NCBI GenBank assembly: GCA_002320385.1
Contig: DCKN01000085.1
Location: forward strand, 1 to 7,216
DNA length: 7,216 nt
Source of the DNA: Proteobacteria bacterium UBA1673
Lineage (GTDB): Bacteria > Pseudomonadota > Gammaproteobacteria > Comchoanobacterales > Comchoanobacteraceae
Direction of reading: 5' to 3'
The notes under the pieces are model-generated. The model was not told where the DNA came from, did not search any database, and saw only the letters and a list, made by a program, of their open reading frames with translations. Positions within the stretch are counted from its first letter, which is position 1. Each line of letters opens with the position of its first letter. This document shows, one piece after another, positions 1 through 5,173 of this stretch. Made by a program: the position numbers and the translations under genes.

Positions 1-12
1 AAAGTCAGGAAT

Positions 13-32
13 CCTTGTGACAAGGTGTTTTG
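13..32 (+). terminator. Possible weak terminator or small palindrome at window start
   Basis: CCTTGT and ACAAGG are perfect inverted copies separated by a single G (13-25). As RNA this would give a five-pair stem CCTTG/CAAGG with a three-base loop, followed by TGTTTTG. It could end a gene lying left of the window, or be a small dyad-symmetric protein site. The stem is short and the T tract is interrupted, so the call is weak. Confidence 0.25.
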
Positions 33-172
33 TTCTGGAATGCACTGAAAACAATATCAAGGTTATGATGATGGCGTGCCGCGAGATATATGAAAATTCA
101 GTAATTTTTTTAAGAAGGATTGACTTTGCTTAATATTTTGTTAAGTTACATGTATCATAAACTGGAATTGAT

Positions 173-805
173 ATGAAAAAATTGCTTATCACAGCCGCAA
201 TCATCGCTTGCGGATCTTCTTTTGCTTCTGCGCCAATTTACAAAGCTGCAGCACCAAAATCCCTTATGTGCCCAGCATACGGTTACGGCATACAGCTTGG
301 CTCGGCAGCGAGTATTCCAGATCCAACAGATAGTGTTACGCCCGTATCGGTGTCTAATGGAGGGGGGATTTACGTGTCAAAAGATTGTGTGCAGTTTTCA
401 ACGCTTGTAGGAACCTACAAAGAAAGCATGGATGCCTACACCGAAAGTGGCAGCACAACTGCAAAATCAGATATCAGGTATTATTATACAACATTTGAAC
501 TAGCTTACGCCAAACCAGTTACACAAAATATCAGCGCAGGGTTGGGCTTGTCGGGGACCAGGTATGATACGACTAATGACATAGCAAAAAATGTAAACAA
601 TACGCCATACGGTGTGGGCTTGAGTTTTTTACTGTCACAAAAACTAACAGATCGATTTGCAATGGCGTACTCATTTCCACTCGTTCTATACTCGAACAAC
701 GGGCAAACCGCAAATACCTCTAGCACCACAAGGAAATCGACGGCCGTTAATATCTTAGGCGCCATATTCACAGGGACAGTATCAATGCGCTATAGTCTTG
801 CATAA
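173..805 (+). CDS. Secreted protein, probable small outer-membrane beta-barrel
   Basis: The 210-residue product begins with a classical Sec signal peptide: MKK, a hydrophobic core, and a likely signal peptidase I cut after the FASA at residues 17-20. The mature part has no further hydrophobic helix. Its second half alternates polar and apolar residues in stretches separated by Asn/Thr/Asp-rich turns (about 101-115, 119-131, 145-158, 161-173 and 191-209), the pattern of transmembrane beta-strands. The chain ends in YSLA rather than with the terminal Phe/Trp typical of many barrels. Cys33 and Cys72 could form a disulfide. I do not recognise the family, so a precise porin or adhesin name is not justified. 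The ATG at 173 is chosen because the signal peptide starts there; the Shine-Dalgarno is only a weak GGA eight bases ahead. A TTGACT hexamer at 120-125 may belong to its promoter, but no well-spaced -10 is visible. The gene stands alone and is followed by two hairpins. Confidence 0.75.
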   Translation: MKKLLITAAIIACGSSFASAPIYKAAAPKSLMCPAYGYGIQLGSAASIPDPTDSVTPVSVSNGGGIYVSKDCVQFSTLVGTYKESMDAYTESGSTTAKSDIRYYYTTFELAYAKPVTQNISAGLGLSGTRYDTTNDIAKNVNNTPYGVGLSFLLSQKLTDRFAMAYSFPLVLYSNNGQTANTSSTTRKSTAVNILGAIFTGTVSMRYSLA

Positions 806-826
806 GCGCGACGCTGCAAAGGCTTG

Positions 827-847
827 ATCAAACAATCTTTGTTTGAT
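827..847 (+). other. Perfect 9-bp hairpin in the 3' region of the barrel gene
   Basis: ATCAAACAA (827-835) pairs perfectly with TTGTTTGAT (839-847) around a TCT loop. It begins 21 bases after the stop codon at 805 and is followed by GTTGCTTTT. The stem is AT-rich, so it could be a weak first terminator or a stem protecting the mRNA 3' end, ahead of the stronger hairpin at 875-905. Confidence 0.5.
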
Positions 848-874
848 GTTGCTTTTAAAACATCTATAACAATT

Positions 875-912
875 ACGACGCATGGTGCCTTGTGCCATGC
901 GTCGTTTTGTTT
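875..912 (+). terminator. Intrinsic terminator after the barrel gene
   Basis: ACGACGCATGG (875-885) pairs perfectly over 11 bases with CCATGCGTCGT (895-905) around a nine-base loop, and is followed by TTTGTTT. The GC content of the stem and the T-rich tail fit Rho-independent termination of the gene ending at 805. It lies about 70 bases past that stop, with another hairpin between. Confidence 0.8.
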
Positions 913-1186
913 CGAGGTAGGTACAGCTACGCAACATCAGCGAGACATGCGCACAGTATCGTTACGCTTCCCTGGAGGGTTATTATGCTTTGCATACTGC
1001 GGATGACAAATACACAAGGGGTTAAAAAGTGCTTACGCAACCTGTCTAGATGCGTCTAGATGAGAGTTAGACCAACATTGACAAAACTTATCCAAGCCTA
1101 CTTAAGCACTGACATAGCAACGCTCGCGGTGAGAAAATCGACGTCATAGTTGGCTAGGATTACGGCGGCCACACGCAAAGCAAGCA

Positions 1187-1216
1187 TGAAAACAGCTTGT
1201 CTTCGCACAAACAAGC
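1187..1216 (-). terminator. Possible terminator of the minus-strand membrane protein
   Basis: On the minus strand GCTTGT, a ten-base loop and ACAAGC form a six-pair stem (plus positions 1195-1216), followed by TGTTTTC. It starts two bases past the stop codon of the gene ending at 1219. The position is right for an intrinsic terminator, but the stem is short and the T tract is only four long. Confidence 0.45.
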
Positions 1217-1218
1217 GC

Positions 1219-1737
1219 TCAGTCAGCTAATGTGTCCTTGAATGCCAAAACATAGAGCACATAGGGAATTGGCAGTATGGCAAGTGGCGAAAGCATGAAG
1301 CCCAGTGACGCTTTAAGATTGCGCATTCTAGCAACACAGGCATGAACAAGCATGGCGCCAAAAGCTGCAATAGAGACATACAGATTGATGTCCGCACTTG
1401 GATAGGAACGCTGTAGTAGCAAAATGCCAAATGCTAGGATCAATGCGCTAGTACAAAAGCCTAGTACGATACTGATGAAGCCCGTAGTCGTTGCCAGAAA
1501 GGATCTACAGCACTGGTAAACACGCTCGCTGAAAAAGAGTGCAGCGACAAAAAATGGTCCGTAAAGCATGGGCTGGTCAGTTACTAAATATAGTTTCTGA
1601 AAATAACAAAAAGCCACTGACACAAAGATAATTGTGTAAAAGCGTAACAAGGCAATAAACGATTGCCTGTCGAGATCGGTCCTAGTGATTAAATTGAACA
1701 ATGAGTTGTCAGAAAGTGCGCGTTTGGATGCTGTCAT
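1219..1737 (-). CDS. Multi-pass inner-membrane protein of unknown function
   Basis: The 172-residue product has about 28 polar N-terminal residues and then mostly hydrophobic sequence. Likely transmembrane helices lie near residues 28-46, 57-70, 84-108, 120-134 and 146-166, giving four or five passes. Short basic loops (RVYQCCR near 72-78, ARMRNLK near 136-142) would sit on the cytoplasmic side. No catalytic or transport motif that I know is visible, and there are no acidic or histidine residues in the membrane segments that would suggest a channel or redox role. The ATG at 1737 is well supported: AAGGA lies eight bases ahead, and a sigma70 promoter lies 32-60 bases upstream. It is a single-gene unit with its own promoter and a likely terminator. 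A conserved hypothetical membrane protein is the safest name. Confidence 0.75.
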   Translation of the reverse strand: MTASKRALSDNSLFNLITRTDLDRQSFIALLRFYTIIFVSVAFCYFQKLYLVTDQPMLYGPFFVAALFFSERVYQCCRSFLATTTGFISIVLGFCTSALILAFGILLLQRSYPSADINLYVSIAAFGAMLVHACVARMRNLKASLGFMLSPLAILPIPYVLYVLAFKDTLAD

Positions 1738-1745
1738 GGTTAAGA

Positions 1746-1750
1746 TCCTT
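1746..1750 (-). promoter_or_regulatory. Shine-Dalgarno AAGGA for the minus-strand membrane protein
   Basis: Read on the minus strand, AAGGA is followed by eight bases and then the ATG at 1737. This spacing supports that start over the internal methionines. Confidence 0.65.
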
Positions 1751-1768
1751 ATAAATTATCAGCGTTTG

Positions 1769-1797
1769 ATGATAGTCTGAATTAAATTTAATGTCAA
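1769..1797 (-). promoter_or_regulatory. Near-consensus sigma70 promoter for the minus-strand membrane protein
   Basis: On the minus strand there is a perfect -35 TTGACA (plus 1792-1797), a spacer of exactly 17 bases (1775-1791) and a -10 TATCAT (1769-1774), four of six matches to TATAAT. Transcription would start near 1762, giving a leader of about 25 bases that contains the AAGGA. The spacing and position make this the best promoter in the window. Confidence 0.8.
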
Positions 1798-2006
1798 TAG
1801 AACAGTTAGTTGAGGTATGAGGTGAGGATGGTAGATCATGATACAGCCCCAAAAGAAAGCGCGCGCTAAGTAACCAATGTCCTATTAAGATTGCCCAATC
1901 AAAATCAATTACAAACAAACTAGAAAATAAGACTTATGACTAGCTTAAGTCATTGCCTACAGTAAAAATCGTCATTAGCGCTATACATCATAGGATTGTT
2001 ATGCTG

Positions 2007-2015
2007 TGATATTAT
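2007..2015 (+). promoter_or_regulatory. Extended -10 promoter of the lipoprotein gene
   Basis: TGATATTAT at 2007-2015 matches the extended -10 pattern TGnTATnnT, with hexamer TATTAT differing from consensus at one base. No convincing -35 is present 16-18 bases upstream, which is usual for extended -10 promoters. The start would fall near 2022, leaving a very short leader that begins just before the Shine-Dalgarno. Confidence 0.6.
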
Positions 2016-2024
2016 CAGTTTTCT

Positions 2025-2030
2025 AGGAGG
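2025..2030 (+). promoter_or_regulatory. Perfect Shine-Dalgarno AGGAGG of the lipoprotein gene
   Basis: AGGAGG lies eight bases before the ATG at 2039. It is the strongest ribosome binding site in the window, suggests high translation of the lipoprotein, and fixes its start. Confidence 0.85.
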
Positions 2031-2038
2031 AAATAGGA

Positions 2039-2488
2039 ATGAAAATCAGACAATCAATAGGTGTTTTACTGGCATGTTCGGTGATTTTATCAGGGTGCAG
2101 TAACGATCCAAACACCAGTAACGAAAATACAGGACGACTAATCGGTGGTGTTGGAGGTGCTTTGGTGGGCAATAAAGTCTCAGACAGTGATGCTGCGCCG
2201 GTTATTGGCGCAGTTGTTGGTAGCTACATTGGTGGCGAACTTGGTCGCAATAAAGATCAGCAGAATGACAAACAGGCTGCATCGACATTAAACTCAAAGC
2301 TCGCTAAAGCCAGTGCTAGCTGGGTCAACGACGTTGATCAGACACAATATACCATGACGGTAAGCCAGCCTTACCAAAACAGTGGTAAGAAGTGTCGACC
2401 ATTCACCATTAAGCAATCAAAAGGTGGTGCTTCTACGGTGAAGAACGGCATCGCTTGCCTAGATAACGGCGTTTGGGATATGGCCTAA
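2039..2488 (+). CDS. Glycine-zipper lipoprotein, 17-kDa surface antigen family
   Basis: This 149-residue protein starts with a lipoprotein signal: MKIR, a hydrophobic core, then the lipobox LSGC with the lipidated cysteine at residue 20. Asp is not at position +2 (Ser21, Asn22), which favours sorting to the outer membrane. Residues 32-69 form two glycine-zipper segments (GRLIGGVGGALVG and APVIGAVVGSYIGGELG) separated by a short polar turn, the hallmark of the Gly-zipper 2TM domain. The C-terminal part (about 94-147) follows the 17-kDa antigen pattern: SWVN near the start, a YTMTVSQPY stretch, CR at 119-120, GIAC at 137-140, and a final GVW. Cys119 and Cys140 could pair. Members in Rickettsia and many gammaproteobacteria are outer-membrane lipoproteins of uncertain function, linked to envelope stability and antigenicity. 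The length is normal for the family. It has its own promoter and is followed by a long hairpin, so it is probably monocistronic. The family is firmly recognised; the cellular role is not. Confidence 0.88.
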   Translation: MKIRQSIGVLLACSVILSGCSNDPNTSNENTGRLIGGVGGALVGNKVSDSDAAPVIGAVVGSYIGGELGRNKDQQNDKQAASTLNSKLAKASASWVNDVDQTQYTMTVSQPYQNSGKKCRPFTIKQSKGGASTVKNGIACLDNGVWDMA

Positions 2489-2498
2489 TCTATACGCT

Positions 2499-2534
2499 AG
2501 AGATTTGAGCAGAGATTGCTCTGTTCAAATCTCT
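2499..2534 (+). terminator. Long 16-bp hairpin after the lipoprotein gene
   Basis: AGAGATTTGAGCAGAG (2499-2514) pairs with CTCTGTTCAAATCTCT (2519-2534) around a four-base ATTG loop, with one G-U pair as the only departure from perfect complementarity. It begins ten bases past the stop codon. The tail TGGTGAAAG lacks a T run, so termination may be weak or Rho-assisted. It may instead stabilise the 3' end of an abundant mRNA. Being nearly symmetric, it would form on either strand. Confidence 0.6.
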
Positions 2535-2590
2535 TGGTGAAAGCAATGAATGCATGATGCTTTTAGCGTGCGCTTCACTAAAATTTTTCA

Positions 2591-3534
2591 ATGAATATAT
2601 CTGAGATTAACCTTTTTTTCCCATCATTAGCATGGTTCTATTCGGTGTCTGTCTGAGAGCGACAAGCTATTTATCATTAAACCAGAGCAATGCGATCATG
2701 GATTACCTTATGAAGGTGCCAATACCAATGATTAGTTTTGTTGCAGTGTGCCGGTTTTCATTGAGCGATATCCAACAAGCCAAGCATTTTGCGATCATTT
2801 ACACGTTACTGAGTGGCCTTTTTTATTAGGTTCAATATTGCTTTTCAGACTATTTCGCTTTTCTCGTAATGCAAGCGTTTCGTTTTCTTCGTCGATTTTT
2901 TTTTCCAAATTTAGTCTTTTTTTCACTGCCTATTTTTTTATCACTGCCTAATCACCAGCAATATATGCCTGCATTTGCTATTGGGGTGACGATTACAATG
3001 CTGATGTTTTCATTGATCATCGTACCATTATACCAATTAGATCAGCGCAGGTCAGGATCTGAGCTTTTAACACTACAGAGTAGCTTGATCAATACATTAC
3101 ATATCCCTCTAGTGATAGCAATTCTAACGGGTCTAGCATGCGTTGTGATAGGGTGGCGTCCCCCAGCATTAATCATGCATACCATGGATAAATTTGGCCC
3201 CGTACTTGCATCAACTGGACTGATTATCCTAGGAATGAACATCGATAGTGGGTTCTTTACGCGATTTCGTATCTCGGTATGGTCAGCAATCATTGCTAAA
3301 AGTATCCTTATGCCCCTTGCAGGCGTAGCCCTGATACCATTTTTCCCACTTAGCAGCCCGCAAGTATTTGCACTCGTTATGATGATAGCTTGCCCTACTG
3401 TAGGAATAGCAGCGATGGCGGCTAAGAAACACTCTGTTGTCAGTGATCAGATTATTGATATCATGATTGGATCGACATTGATATCGCTAATGCTCTTTCC
3501 TTTCTGGTTGTGGTTGGCAAGGCATTTATCATAA
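2591..3534 (+). pseudogene. AEC family permease, broken by three poly-T frameshifts
   Basis: The intact 3' part (2869-3534) and its upstream pieces read as an auxin-efflux-carrier family transporter, a ten-helix inner-membrane permease for small organic anions. The frame must change three times. It goes from frame 2 to 1 at the T7 run 2613-2619 (one base missing), 1 to 3 at the T6 run 2819-2824 (one base missing), and 3 to 1 at the T9 run 2896-2904 (one base extra). Repaired in this way the protein is 314 residues, the usual AEC length. Its first helix reads NLFFPIISMVLFGVCLR, followed by the YLMKVPIPM segment, the FFPNLVFFSLPIF helix typical of the FPNxGFxGLP region, then LIILGMNIDSGFF near 211-223, and a final CPTVGIAAMAAKK plus a hydrophobic helix. 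The ATG at 2591 is preceded by an in-frame stop at 2579 and has no clear Shine-Dalgarno. The rest of the sequence has no other stop, so the damage is recent, or an assembly artefact of homopolymers, or a slippage switch. Confidence 0.82.
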
Positions 3535-3553
3535 AATCGTTATGCCATTACGC

Positions 3554-3689
3554 AAGTGTCTACTCGTTAACGATTGTCAGCCAAAGGGAAATACGCACAT
3601 CACCATGACTGTTGACGAACTTAAGTAATGACTCATTAACAATTGTCAGCCAAAAGCACATACGCAGATTGCCATTATTGTTTGCCGAT
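3554..3689. repeat. Degenerate tandem duplication, two copies with a 69-base period
   Basis: Positions 3554-3620 and 3623-3689 align without gaps at roughly two thirds identity. Shared blocks include ACTC-TTAAC, ATTGTCAGCCAAA and ATACGCA. The copies lie between the end of the AEC gene and the 3' end of the tRNA-Arg gene. The divergence indicates an old duplication. No open frame or tRNA part is included, and its role is unknown. Confidence 0.6.
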
Positions 3690-3708
3690 AGTCTGCTTAC
3701 CGGCCAGT

Positions 3709-3785
3709 TGGCGCCCCGGGCAGGATTCGAACCTGCGACCTATCCCTTAGGAGGGGATCGCGCTATCCAGCTGTGCCACCGGGGC
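3709..3785 (-). tRNA. tRNA-Arg, anticodon CCT
   Basis: On the minus strand the acceptor GCCCCGG (plus 3779-3785) pairs with CCGGGGC (3713-3719), followed by discriminator G and an encoded CCA (3709-3711). The anticodon arm is ATCCC, loop CTCCTAA, GGGAT, giving anticodon CCT, which reads AGG. The T arm contains the invariant GGTTCGAATCC around GCAGG/CCTGC, and the D loop carries CTGGATAGC. All four arms fold without mismatch in the acceptor. An encoded CCA fits Gammaproteobacteria. The anticodon arm closely resembles E. coli tRNA-Arg(CCU), whose gene is a common integration target, but no integrase or repeated tRNA end is present here. A TATAAT hexamer touches its 5' end (3786-3791). Confidence 0.97.
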
Positions 3786-4127
3786 ATTATATGAGAGTCT
3801 AACACATGGAGAGCGCCAAAAATAGATTCGCCTGCCAAAGCAGTCGCGATTAGAGCATCAAAGATATGTAATTGACGCATGAGAAAATAGTCGTTCAACA
3901 TTGACCCAGATCAAACACCGAATGCTTGCCCGTCAACGTGAGAGCTGATGGAAATACAAGTGAAATGGCTCAACAATTAGCGCTGTCACAACAAATAGTA
4001 ACACCAAAATTATAGTTGATATCAATAACCAAATGGCGACCGAAAAAAATCAAATAAAGGATGGGGCTATCCCGTGATGTAAATCCAATACGAAAAGGCC
4101 GTAATAATCACGAGATTAAGCGATGTT
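3786..4127. other. Gene-free region between tRNA-Arg and the zipA leader
   Basis: About 340 bases without a recognisable gene on either strand. The left end must contain the tRNA promoter (reading left), though I could not place a well-spaced one. The right part must hold whatever promoter serves the terminator at 4128-4152 and probably zipA. TTGACG near 3873 and TATAGT near 4011 are isolated promoter-like hexamers without properly spaced partners. A 16-codon open frame at 3965-4015 lacks a Shine-Dalgarno and is not called. Confidence 0.45.
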
Positions 4128-4152
4128 AACCTTGTAATAGCAAGGTTTTTTT
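4128..4152 (+). terminator. Intrinsic terminator in front of zipA, possible attenuator
   Basis: AACCTTG (4128-4134), loop TAATAG, CAAGGTT (4141-4147) and five further T (4148-4152) form a textbook Rho-independent terminator on the plus strand, 34 bases before the zipA ATG. Read the other way there is an A tract, not a T tract, after the stem, so it acts rightwards only or is at best bidirectional with the loose flank. No plus-strand gene ends before it. It therefore either ends a small RNA or sits in the zipA leader as a control element. Confidence 0.75.
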
Positions 4153-4174
4153 GCCAATATAGTCAATATTGATC

Positions 4175-4181
4175 AAGGAAG
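4175..4181 (+). promoter_or_regulatory. Shine-Dalgarno AAGGAAG deciding the zipA start
   Basis: AAGGAAG lies just ahead of the ATG at 4187, about seven bases from the AAGGA core. It lies inside the longer frame that would begin with TTG at 4169, so the ATG is preferred. Confidence 0.75.
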
Positions 4182-4186
4182 CATGC

Positions 4187-5173
4187 ATGGATTTTCAGGA
4201 CTTCATCATTGAGTTTGCTCAAGACTACGGCATTATACTACTGCCACTATGCTTCATATCAATCGTTTATGTGGTCAGACAAGTCACAGCCAAAAAGTCA
4301 TCGGAACAGTTCGGTTTAGGGCAGGGAGCCACCGCTACAGTAACAGAGGAAAAAACAAAAATCGTCAAGCGAAAAGCTGCAAATCGCGCTATGGATACGG
4401 CCAGCGCAGAAAAAAGCCAGCCTGATCACCATTCAACTGATCAATCGGATACAAATGCTATCAAAGCGCAAAGTCACAGTTTTGATGAAGACTACGATGA
4501 CGAAGACTATGATGACACCGAGGCTGATCTCAGCGATCATACCTATGATGACGAATACTACGCTGAAGATACAGAACCAGAGGAAGACGAGCTCGACGAG
4601 GAAGAAGCCTATGGTGACATACTTGACGACGAGGCATTCAACCAACAAGGTGCCGAAGCTGACGGCTCAGCGCAACATGATTCTAAAATCCAAGCATCAA
4701 CTGCGTCAACATCCAAAAAAAATGCTGCTGCCGTCGAAGCCATTGGTACTTACGTTGTCATGTATCTGGTACCCAATCAGGATAAAGACTTTTTAGGCTA
4801 TGAGCTACTACAAGCACTCGCTAACTATCATGTACATCTCTCGGAGAAAAAGCACTTCCAGCGATTCGCAAACGATGATGGTAGCGGAGAGCTGTGGTTT
4901 CATGTGGCGTCAATGACGAATCCAGGAACATTTGATATGAGCGAGCCTGGTAAGCTGACATGCCAAGGTCTTGTGTTTATTTTGGAAGTAGATCGTGTAG
5001 ATGCGCTCGGTAAAGCATACGATAGCATGCTTGAAACCTGCCATTTCCTTGCTGATGATCTCGACGGGCAGTTGCTCGATGACAAACAACAGCCATTCCA
5101 AGACAATCTTGCGCGTAGAAACAAATACTTTATCGCAAAGGGGCAACTAGCAGAGCCCGTTTCTGCTGAATGA
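4187..5173 (+). CDS. zipA: Cell division protein ZipA
   Basis: ZipA anchors FtsZ polymers to the cytoplasmic face of the inner membrane in the divisome. The 328-residue product has the family layout. There is a short periplasmic N-terminus and one transmembrane helix (about residues 14-31), then a basic stretch RQVTAKK and KIVKRKAANR (31-67). A long disordered linker extends to about 183, followed by the C-terminal FtsZ-binding domain (about 186-318). The latter has MTNPGTFD (243-250), the family signature, preceded by DDGSGELWFHVAS and followed by GLVFILEVDRV and LDGQLLDD, all matching the E. coli domain layout. The linker is unusual: residues 100-153 are mostly Asp, Glu and Tyr, where many ZipA linkers are Pro/Gln-rich. 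It includes an exact EDYDD tandem coded by 15-base repeats. The ATG at 4187 is favoured over the upstream TTG by its Shine-Dalgarno. The stop codon overlaps the next start by four bases (ATGA), so the genes are probably co-translated. Confidence 0.93.
   Translation: MDFQDFIIEFAQDYGIILLPLCFISIVYVVRQVTAKKSSEQFGLGQGATATVTEEKTKIVKRKAANRAMDTASAEKSQPDHHSTDQSDTNAIKAQSHSFDEDYDDEDYDDTEADLSDHTYDDEYYAEDTEPEEDELDEEEAYGDILDDEAFNQQGAEADGSAQHDSKIQASTASTSKKNAAAVEAIGTYVVMYLVPNQDKDFLGYELLQALANYHVHLSEKKHFQRFANDDGSGELWFHVASMTNPGTFDMSEPGKLTCQGLVFILEVDRVDALGKAYDSMLETCHFLADDLDGQLLDDKQQPFQDNLARRNKYFIAKGQLAEPVSAE
4487..4516 (+). repeat. 15-base tandem repeat in the zipA linker
   Basis: GAAGACTACGATGAC (4487-4501) is followed immediately by GAAGACTATGATGAC (4502-4516), one silent difference. 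It codes EDYDD twice in the acidic linker of ZipA and could vary in copy number between strains without breaking the frame. Confidence 0.8.

Larger units (their letters stand above)
806..1218. other. Convergent intergenic region, 413 bases
   Basis: This lies between two genes that converge. It holds the two hairpins of the left gene and a probable terminator for the right gene at its far end. Between them there is an exact direct repeat GTCTAGATG at 1044-1052 and 1054-1062 (10-base period), and an inverted pair AGTGCTTA (near 1029) and TAAGCACT (near 1103) about 66 bases apart. A 24-codon open frame with a strong Shine-Dalgarno starts at 985 and is described in the findings. I see no gene of normal size. 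Confidence 0.6.
1738..2038. other. Divergent intergenic region, 301 bases
   Basis: This separates the minus-strand membrane protein from the plus-strand lipoprotein and carries a promoter for each at its two ends. In the middle there is an imperfect dyad: ATGACT (1936-1941) and AGTCAT (1948-1953), six bases apart, overlapping GACTTA/TAAGTC. That could be an operator, but there is no other support. The open frames crossing the region on the minus strand lack coding character. Confidence 0.55.

Noticed and set aside
2..136. Open frame at the left edge that could be the end of a preceding gene.
   Set aside because: The sequence shows no protein-like character or known motif, and 44 open codons are plausible by chance in AT-rich DNA.
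824..1006. A 60-codon open frame on the plus strand after the barrel gene.
   Set aside because: It runs through both hairpins including the terminator, has no Shine-Dalgarno and no recognisable protein features.
2591..2910. Programmed ribosomal frameshifting as the explanation of the permease frames.
   Set aside because: It would need two -1 shifts and one +1 shift in one short gene, with no stimulatory structure evident; homopolymer indels are simpler.
3554..3785. Possible attachment site of an integrated element at the tRNA-Arg gene.
   Set aside because: No copy of the tRNA 3' end occurs elsewhere in the window and there is no integrase; the nearby repeat does not include tRNA sequence.
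3612..3794. A 60-codon open frame on the plus strand ending in a RAGFEPATYPLGG-type sequence.
   Set aside because: It is translation of the antisense strand of the tRNA-Arg gene, a well-known spurious protein type.
3965..4015. A 16-codon frame considered as a leader peptide for the terminator before zipA.
   Set aside because: There is no Shine-Dalgarno, no run of a regulatory amino acid, and it ends over 100 bases before the hairpin.
4169..4186. TTG start giving six extra residues on ZipA.
   Set aside because: The Shine-Dalgarno AAGGAAG lies within this extension and is correctly placed for the ATG at 4187.
4455..4796. A 113-codon frame within zipA on the same strand.
   Set aside because: It is a shadow of the acidic linker codons read in another frame, giving an artificial Met/Thr/Lys-rich product.
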